This document shows positions 17,253 to 25,198 of a stretch of DNA of 64,000 nucleotides, in pieces (positions within the stretch are counted from its first letter, which is position 1; each line of letters starts with the position of its first letter). Position numbers and translations under genes: made by a program. Below the pieces are notes generated by a model. The model saw only the letters and a list, made by a program, of their open reading frames with translations, did not search any database and was not told the DNA's origin. Origin of the DNA: Opitutus sp. (GTDB taxonomy: Bacteria > Verrucomicrobiota > Verrucomicrobiae > Opitutales > Opitutaceae); the NCBI GenBank assembly GCA_009695065.1, contig SIBR01000001.1, positions 62,001 to 126,000 of the forward strand. Direction: 5' to 3'.

Positions 17253-18545
17253 ATGCTCTCACTCCGTCTTTCCCTCGCCGTTCTCGCCATCCTGCTCTTC
17301 CCCGCGCTGGCGTCAGCCGCCACTCCCTCCTTCAGCGCCGGCGCTGCCTCGGTGGATATCACCCCGCCCATTGCGGCCTACAATTGGGCCGGAACCGGTT
17401 CTTATCCCAACGTGATTGATCCGCTGCACGCGCGGGCCATGGTGCTCGTCTCCGGCGGGGACCGCATCGCGATCATCACCCTCGACATCACGGAAACCAA
17501 CGAGTCCGACGTGGTCGATATCCGCAAGGCCGTGTCCGCGGCGACCAACGTCCCGGCTGCCAACATCCTGATCAACGCCTCGCACACGCACTCGGGCCCG
17601 CTGTCCGCAGGTTATCGCTGGATCGGTTTCCCCACCAAGATCAAGCACACCGACGAGCATCTGGAAAAATGGGCCCGCGAATTGCCCGGCCGATGCGCCG
17701 AGGCGGCCCGCCAAGCCGACGCCGCGCGTCAACCCGTCACCCTCTCGATCGGCCGCGCCACGGTCGGTGAGTGGCTGTTCAACCGCCGCCCAGTTCTCCC
17801 GAACGGGGCTGTGAAAAGCACTCTGCTGCCCGCCGATCCCACCAGCCTGCCCGAGGGACTCCGCTTCGGTTCCGTCGATCCCACCGCCACCGTCTTGTGC
17901 CTGCGCGACGCCAACGGCAAATCGGTCGTCACCCTCCTGCACCTCGCCTGCCACGCGGTCTCGGTTTACGGACCAAAAAGCCCGGGCATCTCCGCGGACT
18001 GGCCCGGCGCCGCATGCCGGAGTCTGCAACAGTCTCTCGGCGGCGAGGTGCTCTTCATCCAGGGCTGCGCCGGCGACATCGTGCCGGCCCGCCGCGGACT
18101 CGAGGCATCGCGGGAAATGGGCGCGTTCATCGCCGGACGTGCCACCAAGGCCGCCGCCCAGGCACTCACGCTCGCCCCGGCGCCGCTCGCCGTTTCGCGC
18201 GCAATTGTCGGCCTGCCGCTGATCAAGGAGGCGCGGGAGCACATCAAGCAGGACCACCTCGACGCGGAAATCCAGGTCATCACCCTGGGCGATCTCGCGC
18301 TGGTCGCCCTTCCCGGCGAACCGCTTTCCGGCCTGTCCCATGCGATCCTGAAAGATTCGCCCTACCCGCACACCCTCGTGCTGGGTTATTCGAACGGCGA
18401 TGGGGCGCAATACGTCGGCATGCCGGGGTTGAAGGTCCAGGGCGGCTACGAAATGACCGGCGTCGGCCGGGCCACGGACGAGGCCGGCGGCTTCATGGTC
18501 GCCTCCGCGCTCCGTCAATTGCGCGCCCATCGGGCCGCCAAATAA
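17253..18545 (+). CDS. Neutral ceramidase-family exported protein
   Basis: 430 residues with a signal peptide (LSLAVLAILLFPALASAA). It has the N-terminal domain of the neutral/alkaline non-lysosomal ceramidase family: SAGAASVDITPP, the zinc His blocks NASHTHSGP and LLHLACHAVSVYG, and FIQGCAGDIVPARRG. In proven ceramidases the equivalent of the last block is GDVSPN, whose Ser is the nucleophile; here the Ser position is Val. The protein is also much shorter than true ceramidases (about 650-700 residues) and lacks their C-terminal Ig-like domain. It is therefore a family member whose activity is uncertain. The ENPP-type phosphodiesterase gene follows after 7 bp, so both are probably one operon. 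Confidence 0.75.
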   Translation: MLSLRLSLAVLAILLFPALASAATPSFSAGAASVDITPPIAAYNWAGTGSYPNVIDPLHARAMVLVSGGDRIAIITLDITETNESDVVDIRKAVSAATNVPAANILINASHTHSGPLSAGYRWIGFPTKIKHTDEHLEKWARELPGRCAEAARQADAARQPVTLSIGRATVGEWLFNRRPVLPNGAVKSTLLPADPTSLPEGLRFGSVDPTATVLCLRDANGKSVVTLLHLACHAVSVYGPKSPGISADWPGAACRSLQQSLGGEVLFIQGCAGDIVPARRGLEASREMGAFIAGRATKAAAQALTLAPAPLAVSRAIVGLPLIKEAREHIKQDHLDAEIQVITLGDLALVALPGEPLSGLSHAILKDSPYPHTLVLGYSNGDGAQYVGMPGLKVQGGYEMTGVGRATDEAGGFMVASALRQLRAHRAAK

Positions 18546-18552
18546 ATTCGCC

Positions 18553-19932
18553 GTGCGCCTCGCCGCCTGCCTCCCCCTGCGTCGACTCCGATTCACCGCG
18601 TTGCTCGGCCTCCTCGGGGCCGCGGCCTTCGCCGCCAACCCGGACCGTCACGTCGTACTGATCAGCATCGACGGGTTTCCCGCCTATCTCTGGCGCGATG
18701 ATTCGGTGCCGGTGCCCCATCTGCGCCGGCTCGCCGCCGGGGGTGCCGTGGCCGGCGCGATGACCATCGTCAATCCCGCGATCACCTGGCCCAACCACAC
18801 GACGCTCGTCACCGGGGTCAGTCCCCGGAAGCACGGCGTGCTCTATAACGGCCTCGTGGTCCGAGGCGGTCCCGGCAAACCAAATGCCATCGAACCATGG
18901 GTCGACCGCGCGCGACTCGTCTTCGCGCCCACGGTCTACGACGCCGCGTTCCATGCCGGCCTCACCACCGCCGAAGTCGATTGGGTCGCCATCACGCGGC
19001 CCGGCACCATCACGTGGAGCTTTGGGGAGGTTCCCGACGCGGCCGCCGTCCTGCCGCGCGAAATGGTGGCCGCCGGCGCCGCGACCGCCGCCGAGATCGA
19101 GGCGGCGCGCTCGGGCAAACGGAACATCGTCTGGCGCGACGAGCTGTGGACCCGCGCCGCCGCTTTCATCTTCGCGCGTCACCAGCCGAACCTTCTCCTG
19201 TTCCATACGCTCAACACCGACTCGAGCCACCATCGCTACGGCCCGGGCTCTCCTCCCGGCATCTCCGCGCTCGCCCTCGCCGACCAACTCGTGGGCGAGA
19301 TTCTCCGCACGATCGATGCCAGCGGCCGGCGTTCGCAGACGACCGTCATCGTGACCACCGACCACGGTTTCAAGAAGGTCGACAAATACCTCTATGGAAA
19401 CGTCGCGTTGAAAAAGGCCGGCCTCCTGAAGTCCGCCGGCGCCGGCATCGCGCAGTGCGATGCATTCGTGGGCACGCAGGGCGGCATCGCCTTCGTGTAC
19501 GTCACCGATCCGGCGCGCCGGACCGAGCTCGTTCCCCGCCTGAAGGAGCTCTTCGCCCAAACCGAGGGTGTCGCCGAAGTCATCGACGCCGCCACGGGCG
19601 CCCACGCGCTCGGCATGCCGACGCCCGCCGAGAACCAGGGCATGGGTGAACTGATCCTCTACCCCAAGGCCGGCTACGCCTTCTCCGCGGTCGCCACGGG
19701 CGACACGGTGGTCGGCCCCTCGATCAACTATGCGGGCACCCACGGCTATCCCTCGAGCGACCCGGAACTTGATGGCATCTTTCTCGCCGCCGGCGCCGGC
19801 ATCAAGCCGGGGGTCCGGCTCGACCGCGTGCGCAACCTCGACGTGGCGCCCACGATCGCGCGCCTCCTCGACGTGCCGCTGCCAAACGTCGAAGGCCGGG
19901 TGCTCGAGGAAATTCTGACCGGTTCACGGTAA
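18553..19932 (+). CDS. ENPP-type alkaline phosphatase-superfamily phosphodiesterase
   Basis: 459 residues, probably exported (RFTALLGLLGAAAFAA). Signatures of the nucleotide pyrophosphatase/phosphodiesterase family: metal Asp40 in VVLISIDGF, the nucleophile Thr78 in ITWPNHTTLVTGVSPRKHG, LNTDSSHHRYGPGS, VTTDHGFKK and a last metal His in AGTHGYPSSDPELDG. It would cleave phosphodiesters or pyrophosphates, for example nucleotides or phospholipid head groups, outside the inner membrane. GTG at 18553 is used because no ATG fits; no good Shine-Dalgarno is visible, and the gene may be translated by coupling with the ceramidase-family gene 7 bp upstream. Confidence 0.85.
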   Translation: MRLAACLPLRRLRFTALLGLLGAAAFAANPDRHVVLISIDGFPAYLWRDDSVPVPHLRRLAAGGAVAGAMTIVNPAITWPNHTTLVTGVSPRKHGVLYNGLVVRGGPGKPNAIEPWVDRARLVFAPTVYDAAFHAGLTTAEVDWVAITRPGTITWSFGEVPDAAAVLPREMVAAGAATAAEIEAARSGKRNIVWRDELWTRAAAFIFARHQPNLLLFHTLNTDSSHHRYGPGSPPGISALALADQLVGEILRTIDASGRRSQTTVIVTTDHGFKKVDKYLYGNVALKKAGLLKSAGAGIAQCDAFVGTQGGIAFVYVTDPARRTELVPRLKELFAQTEGVAEVIDAATGAHALGMPTPAENQGMGELILYPKAGYAFSAVATGDTVVGPSINYAGTHGYPSSDPELDGIFLAAGAGIKPGVRLDRVRNLDVAPTIARLLDVPLPNVEGRVLEEILTGSR

Positions 19933-20120
19933 CGCGGAAAGTTTGGTGCCGGCGAGGCTCGCTCAAACCGGCGAGCCCGGCGCCCTAAAATCACCCGCGC
20001 GTGAAGCCGGCTGATTGGTCCTTCCTCCCGACCCAAGCTTGGGGCCATGCCCCGTGAAAAAGAGTTTCCTGCGTGCAGGGGTTTGGCTCAATAATGCGGG
20101 CCCCTGAAAACCCCCGGCTA

Positions 20121-22691
20121 ATGAGTTTTCCCACCCGACCCCGAAATCGTCCGACCGCACGCTGGCTGCCGCTCGCGCTCGCGCTGCTCGCCAGTGGACC
20201 GGCCTTCGGTGCGGACCAGGTAAAGGTGGGGTTCAACCGCGACGTCCTGCCCATTCTCGTGGAGAACTGCTTCGCGTGCCACGGCTTCGACAAGGACAAG
20301 CGCAAGGCTGACCTGCGGCTCGACCAGCGCGACGTCGCCGTGGCCGACCGGGACGGCATTCGCGCCATCGTTCCGGGCAATCTGAAGGAGAGCGAACTGT
20401 GGTTTCGGATCGAGTCGAAAGACGAAGAGGAAGTGATGCCGCCGCCCAAAACCGGCAAGGAACTGACGCCCGCGCAGCGGGACACGTTGCGGCGCTGGAT
20501 CGAACAGGGCGCCGCGTATGAACCGCATTGGGCTTACGTGCCGCCGAAGGCCGTCGAACCACGGGCCGTGCGCGGGAGCACCTCGCCCATCGATCGCTTT
20601 GTCCGGAGCCGGCTCGCGGCCGAGAGCGTAAAACCCTCCGCTGAAGCCGACCGCCCGACGCTGATCCGGCGCCTCAGTCTCGATCTCACGGGCCTGCCGC
20701 CCACGGCGCTGGAGGTCGATGCGTTCCTGAACGACGCCCGCCCGGACGCCTACGAACGGGTCGTGCAACGCCTGCTGACCTCGCCGCACTTTGGCGAGCG
20801 CTGGGCGCGCTGGTGGCTCGACCTCGCGCACTATGCCGACAGCGACGGCTATTTGCAGGACTTCCTACGCCCCGTGGCGTGGCGCTATCGGCAATGGGTC
20901 GTCGACGCCTTCAACCGCGACCTGCCGTTCGATCGGTTTACCGTCGAACAACTCGCCGGAGATTTGCTGCCCGCCGCGACGACATCGCAGAAGATCGCGA
21001 CCGGCTTCCTGCGCAACACGCTGAGCAACCGCGAGGGCGGTGCCGACCTCGAGGAGTTTCGCGTCAAGCAGGTCGTGGACCGCGCCATGACCACCGCCAC
21101 GACGTGGCTGGGCCTGACCGTCGGCTGCGCGCAGTGTCACGATCACAAATTCGACGCCGTCTCGCAGCGCGAGTTCTACCAGCTCTACGCCTTCTTCGAC
21201 CAGGCCGACGAGGTGAACATCGACGCCCCCTTGCCCGGAGAACGCGAGCCGTGGGAACCCGCCAAAGCGGACTATGATCGCAAACGGGGCGAGTTGGTTG
21301 CTCCGTTGGCCGTGGAACTCGCCGGATTGCAGGCCGAGTGGGAGCAGCGGATCCTCGACGCTGAGACGAATCCGAATGCGGAGTTTGCCTGGCAGCGCGC
21401 GCTGGAGGTCCTCGGGCTTGTCTGGGGTCAGGGCGAGGGCGAGGGACAACTCGAGGGAATCAACATCATCAAGACGCCGGTCGATCGCCGCACCCCGGAC
21501 GAACGCGACCGGCTGCTCGATTATTTTCTCAAGCATCCGCCCGCGATGCATCAGGCAAGGTTGAAGGAACTCAAGATCGCCGATCTCGTTACCAAACTTG
21601 AGGCGCTGAAGAAAAACCTCCCGAGGATCACCCGCGCGCCGACTCTCGCCCGAACGACGAAGAGCCGTGCGAGTTATATCCACCTTCGCGGCGACTACCT
21701 GCGCCGGGGCGAGGTGGTAAAGCCCGGCACGCCCGCCGCCCTGCCCGCCTTCAACTCCGGCAACCCCGCGAATCGCCTCGGCCTCGCCCGCTGGCTGGTC
21801 GCTCCGGAAAACCCGCTCACCGCGCGCGTCACCGTCAACCGGCTCTGGCAGGAATTATTCGGCCGCGGGCTCGTCGCCACCTCGGAAAACTTCGGCGTGC
21901 GCGGCGACCGGCCGTCGCATCCCGAACTGCTCGACTGGCTGGCGCTGGAGTTTCAGCGCCGCTGGAGCGTCAAGGATCTGCTGCGCGTCATCGTCACATC
22001 GCAGACCTACCGGCAGTCGTCGCAGGCGCGCCCCGAACTCGCGGCGCGGGACCCCAGCAACACCCTGCTCGCGCGCCAGACCCGGTTGCGTTTGTCCGCC
22101 GAGGCGGTGCGCGATTCCGCCCTCGCGGTGAGCGGTCTGCTTACGCCGACACTGGGCGGGCCGAGTGTGCGTCCCCCGCAGCCCGAAAGCGTTTCCAAGG
22201 AGGGCTTCGACAACAAATGGGGCGCCAGCATCGGCGCCGACCGCTATCGGCGCGGTCTGTACACCTTCATTCAACGCACGTCCCCATTCGCCCAGTTCGT
22301 CACCTTCGATCTCCCCGACACCAGCCGGAGCTGCACGCGCCGGGAACGATCCAACACTCCCCTGCAGGCGCTGAATCTCCTCAACGATCCGGTGTTCATG
22401 GAGGCGGCGCAGACGCTGGCAACCCGGGTCCGGCGCGAGATCACCGGCAGTGAAGCGCAACGCCTCGACCATGCCTTCCGCCTCACCGTGGCCCGGCCGC
22501 CCACGCCCGCGGAATCCACGCGGCTGCTCGCCTACCTTGAGCAGCAGAAGGACCTGTTTGCCGCCGACGCACCGGCCGCCCGCGAACTGGTCCACGACAC
22601 GACGTTCGGGGGCAAGCCCGCCGACCAGGCCGCCTGGATCACGCTTGCGAGCGTGCTGTTGAACCTCGACGAATTCATCAACCGCGAATGA
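20121..22691 (+). CDS. PSCyt1-PSCyt2-PSD1 cytochrome c domain protein
   Basis: 856 residues; exported (signal LALALLASGPAFGA). Order: planctomycete cytochrome PSCyt1 with CFACH (Cys50-Cys53-His54) and MPPPKTGKELT; DUF1549/PSCyt2 with RLSLDLTGLPPT, HFGERWARWWLDLAHYADSDGY and CAQCHDHKFD (336-345); then DUF1553/PSD1 with NRLGLARWLVAPENPLTARVTVNRLWQ, NFGVRGDRPSHPELLDWLA and ERSNTPLQALNLLNDPVF. This architecture is a hallmark of Planctomycetes and Verrucomicrobia and is nearly always followed by a DUF1501 gene, as here 4 bp later. Thought to take part in periplasmic oxidation of sugars or polymers; the exact reaction is not known. Start set at MSFPTRPRNRP; ATG codons at 20073 and 20094 are also in frame. 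Confidence 0.92.
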   Translation: MSFPTRPRNRPTARWLPLALALLASGPAFGADQVKVGFNRDVLPILVENCFACHGFDKDKRKADLRLDQRDVAVADRDGIRAIVPGNLKESELWFRIESKDEEEVMPPPKTGKELTPAQRDTLRRWIEQGAAYEPHWAYVPPKAVEPRAVRGSTSPIDRFVRSRLAAESVKPSAEADRPTLIRRLSLDLTGLPPTALEVDAFLNDARPDAYERVVQRLLTSPHFGERWARWWLDLAHYADSDGYLQDFLRPVAWRYRQWVVDAFNRDLPFDRFTVEQLAGDLLPAATTSQKIATGFLRNTLSNREGGADLEEFRVKQVVDRAMTTATTWLGLTVGCAQCHDHKFDAVSQREFYQLYAFFDQADEVNIDAPLPGEREPWEPAKADYDRKRGELVAPLAVELAGLQAEWEQRILDAETNPNAEFAWQRALEVLGLVWGQGEGEGQLEGINIIKTPVDRRTPDERDRLLDYFLKHPPAMHQARLKELKIADLVTKLEALKKNLPRITRAPTLARTTKSRASYIHLRGDYLRRGEVVKPGTPAALPAFNSGNPANRLGLARWLVAPENPLTARVTVNRLWQELFGRGLVATSENFGVRGDRPSHPELLDWLALEFQRRWSVKDLLRVIVTSQTYRQSSQARPELAARDPSNTLLARQTRLRLSAEAVRDSALAVSGLLTPTLGGPSVRPPQPESVSKEGFDNKWGASIGADRYRRGLYTFIQRTSPFAQFVTFDLPDTSRSCTRRERSNTPLQALNLLNDPVFMEAAQTLATRVRREITGSEAQRLDHAFRLTVARPPTPAESTRLLAYLEQQKDLFAADAPAARELVHDTTFGGKPADQAAWITLASVLLNLDEFINRE

Positions 22692-22695
22692 CGCC

Positions 22696-24132
22696 ATGAA
22701 CCCGCACCAGCACGCCCCCAATCTCGGTCTCTCGCGGCGGGAGTTCCTGAGCCGCAGCGCCCATGGCGTCGGCGCGATGGCACTCTGGCACCTGCTGGCG
22801 CGCGACGGCCTGGCCGCGCCGGGGGCGCCGGCCGCGACGTTCCCGAATTTTCCGCCCAAGGCGAAGCGGGTGATCTTTATTTTCATGGCCGGCGGGCCGT
22901 CGCACCTCGATCTCTTCGATCCGAAGCCCGGGATGGCCGCCTTGCACGGCCAGCCGATGCCAGAATCGCTGACCCCGGCAAAGAAAAGTGCCACCGGCGG
23001 GGTGTTGGAAACCGTGATGGCGAGTCCGCGAAAGTTTCAACGCCACGGCCAAAGCGGCATGGAGTTTTCCGAACTGTTGCCGCACACCGGCGCGCTGGCG
23101 GACGAGCTTTGCCTGATCCGCTCGATGCACGGCGAACAGGCCAACCACGATCCCGCCCAGTTGCTGATGAACTGCGGCACGCCGTTGTTCGGCAATCCCA
23201 GCATGGGCTCGTGGGTAAATTACGGTCTCGGCAGCGTGAGCCGGAACCTGCCCGGCTATGTCGTGCTGACGTCGAATTCCGGCAAGGGTATCGACGCCGG
23301 CAGCGCGCTGTGGGGCAGCGGCTTCATGCCCTCGTCGTATCGCGGGGTGACGTTCCGCAGCGCGGGCGATCCGGTGCTGTATCTTTCGAACCCGCCCGGC
23401 ATCTCCGCCACGGCCCAGCGCTCGCGCATCGACGTGCTGGGCGATCTCAACCGGCTGCACCAGCAACGCACCGGTGATGCCGAGATCGGCTCGCGCATTG
23501 CCAGCTACGAGCTCGCGTTCCGCATGCAGAGCGCCGCCCCGGAGTTGCTCGACTTCAGCCGGGAAACGGCGGCGACGAAAACGCTCTACGGCCTCGATCA
23601 GGAGGTCACGCGCTCGTTCGGCACGAACTGCCTGCTCGCGCGCCGCATGATCGAGCGCGATGTGCGTTTCGTGCAGCTCTTCCACTCCACCTGGGATGAT
23701 CACAGCGAGTTGAACAAGCACATCCAGATCAACTGCGAGATGACCGATCTGCCCACCGCCGGCCTGATCCGCGATCTCAGGCAACGCGGCCTGCTCGAGG
23801 ACACGCTGGTCGTGTGGGCGGGCGAATTCGGCCGCACGCCGATGGGGGAAGTCCGGCGCGGCAGCACCGCCGGCAAGGAAGGACGCGATCATCACCCCAA
23901 CGCGTTCAGCCTGTGGATGGCGGGCGGCGGCGTGAAACGCGGCCACGTCCACGGCCGCACGGACGACTTCGGTTTCAACGTGGTCGAAAATCCCGTCCAC
24001 GTGCACGACTTACAGGCCACGCTCCTCCACCTCCTCGGCGTCGACCACGAACGCCTGACCTACCGGCACGCCGGCCGCGACTACCGCCTGACCGACGTGG
24101 CTGGAAAAGTCGTGAACGAGATTCTGGCGTGA
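22696..24132 (+). CDS. DUF1501 protein with Tat signal
   Basis: 478 residues. Twin-arginine signal SRREFLSRSAHGVG (RR at 14-15), so folded before export. The body is DUF1501, an alkaline phosphatase/sulfatase-like fold: VIFIFMAGGPSHLDLFDPKP, SMHGEQANHDPAQLLMNCG, STWDDHSELNKHI and VVWAGEFGRTPMGE followed by GRDHHPNAFSLWMAGGGVKRGHVHG. The metal-binding Asp/His residues of the fold are present but the sulfatase formylglycine Cys/Ser motif is not. Starts 4 bp after the PSD1 gene stop, clearly cotranscribed, and the two proteins probably form a complex or sequential pathway in the periplasm. Convergent with the operon end at 24161. Confidence 0.92.
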   Translation: MNPHQHAPNLGLSRREFLSRSAHGVGAMALWHLLARDGLAAPGAPAATFPNFPPKAKRVIFIFMAGGPSHLDLFDPKPGMAALHGQPMPESLTPAKKSATGGVLETVMASPRKFQRHGQSGMEFSELLPHTGALADELCLIRSMHGEQANHDPAQLLMNCGTPLFGNPSMGSWVNYGLGSVSRNLPGYVVLTSNSGKGIDAGSALWGSGFMPSSYRGVTFRSAGDPVLYLSNPPGISATAQRSRIDVLGDLNRLHQQRTGDAEIGSRIASYELAFRMQSAAPELLDFSRETAATKTLYGLDQEVTRSFGTNCLLARRMIERDVRFVQLFHSTWDDHSELNKHIQINCEMTDLPTAGLIRDLRQRGLLEDTLVVWAGEFGRTPMGEVRRGSTAGKEGRDHHPNAFSLWMAGGGVKRGHVHGRTDDFGFNVVENPVHVHDLQATLLHLLGVDHERLTYRHAGRDYRLTDVAGKVVNEILA

Positions 24133-24160
24133 TTCTGGGCGCGACCCGGAGCCGTCCGGT

Positions 24161-25198
24161 TCAGGTCCCGTCGTAAAGCACCGCAAGTTCGAGCAGGAGC
24201 TTTTCCAACTCTTGGAAATAAATGTCGGTCTTCATCTTCGCCTGCGCGTCCCGCAATTCCGAAATTCGCAGTTCCAGTTTGTCACGCCGTTCCCTCAGCT
24301 CCGGCGACAATTGCTGCTCCGCCGCACTGCGCAGCAGCGTGAACTGCCGCGCCCGCGCGCCATCCAGCGCCACGCCGTCCTGCGCGCGCTTCGTCGCCCG
24401 CACGCCGCGAAACCATTCCGCCGGCGTCCCGAGACCGTCGCCATTGTCGTCGATCAGGGCATGTTCCGTGACGAGGCGGCCTTCCGTCTTGTAGAATTCC
24501 GTCGTGCGTTGCGCGGCGCGGAGGAAGGCTTCCAGCAGCGAAACCTGTCCGTCCTTGTCGAGATCGCTGTTCGCATCCGCCATCACCTCGGCGAAATATT
24601 TTCCGAAGCGCGCGTAGTTTTGTTCGAAGCCGCTGCGCGTTGACGTCACCACCACCCGCTTCGGCCCGGCGAGTTTGGCCAGAAACGGTGCGCTGGCGGA
24701 CGACGTGTCGACGATTGCTAGCGGCCGTTGCAACGGTTTCAGCCATTCCGCCACCTCGGTCGCCGAGACATCCGGTCCGCGCAGATTGAACTTCGCCTCC
24801 TTGCCATCGAACGTTCCATGACCGACGAGCACCAGCCAGATTTCGCCGGAGCCTTCCCTGGCCTCCGCCGCCAGGGCTTGTTTGAGCCTGTCGCGATCCG
24901 ACGGCGGCCCCGCCGCTTCCGCGCCGATCACCACCACGCTGGCCTGCGCCTGTGCGCCCACTTTCCGCCACGTTTCGATCTGCCCCGTAAAATCCGTCTC
25001 GAATTCCGCCTCGCCCGCGGCGCCGGCAACGACAATCAGCGTCGCGCGGTCGGCCTTGGCGGCGGGTGCCTGCGCGCGCAGCGCACCGAAGTTGACCGCG
25101 AAAAGGCCCAAAAAAGCGAACCACCGGATCGCCGCTGCCATCGAAAATACCGGGCAATGGCCGGCTCCGTTGGAATGATGCGAGACCGCGGCGCTCAT
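24161..25198 (-). CDS. Caspase/legumain-fold protein without catalytic Cys
   Basis: 345 residues, exported (signal around residues 20-42). Fold cues of C13/C14 peptidases: a strand TLIVVAGAAGEAEF, then IWLVLVGHGTFDG with the conserved HG (His127), and PLAIVDTSSASAPFLAKL where the catalytic Cys of a true enzyme should follow the strand; here the position is Thr/Ser (164-169). An EF-hand-like loop SDLDKDGQVSLLEAF (212-223) follows, and the C-terminus is a coiled coil (RERRDKLELRISELRDAQ). Start ATG at 25196-25198 overlaps the previous stop in ATGA. It is the last gene of the nine-gene MoxR/BatA operon. Probably a non-peptidase scaffold, or an enzyme with a Ser/Thr nucleophile. Confidence 0.6.
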   Translation of the reverse strand: MSAAVSHHSNGAGHCPVFSMAAAIRWFAFLGLFAVNFGALRAQAPAAKADRATLIVVAGAAGEAEFETDFTGQIETWRKVGAQAQASVVVIGAEAAGPPSDRDRLKQALAAEAREGSGEIWLVLVGHGTFDGKEAKFNLRGPDVSATEVAEWLKPLQRPLAIVDTSSASAPFLAKLAGPKRVVVTSTRSGFEQNYARFGKYFAEVMADANSDLDKDGQVSLLEAFLRAAQRTTEFYKTEGRLVTEHALIDDNGDGLGTPAEWFRGVRATKRAQDGVALDGARARQFTLLRSAAEQQLSPELRERRDKLELRISELRDAQAKMKTDIYFQELEKLLLELAVLYDGT

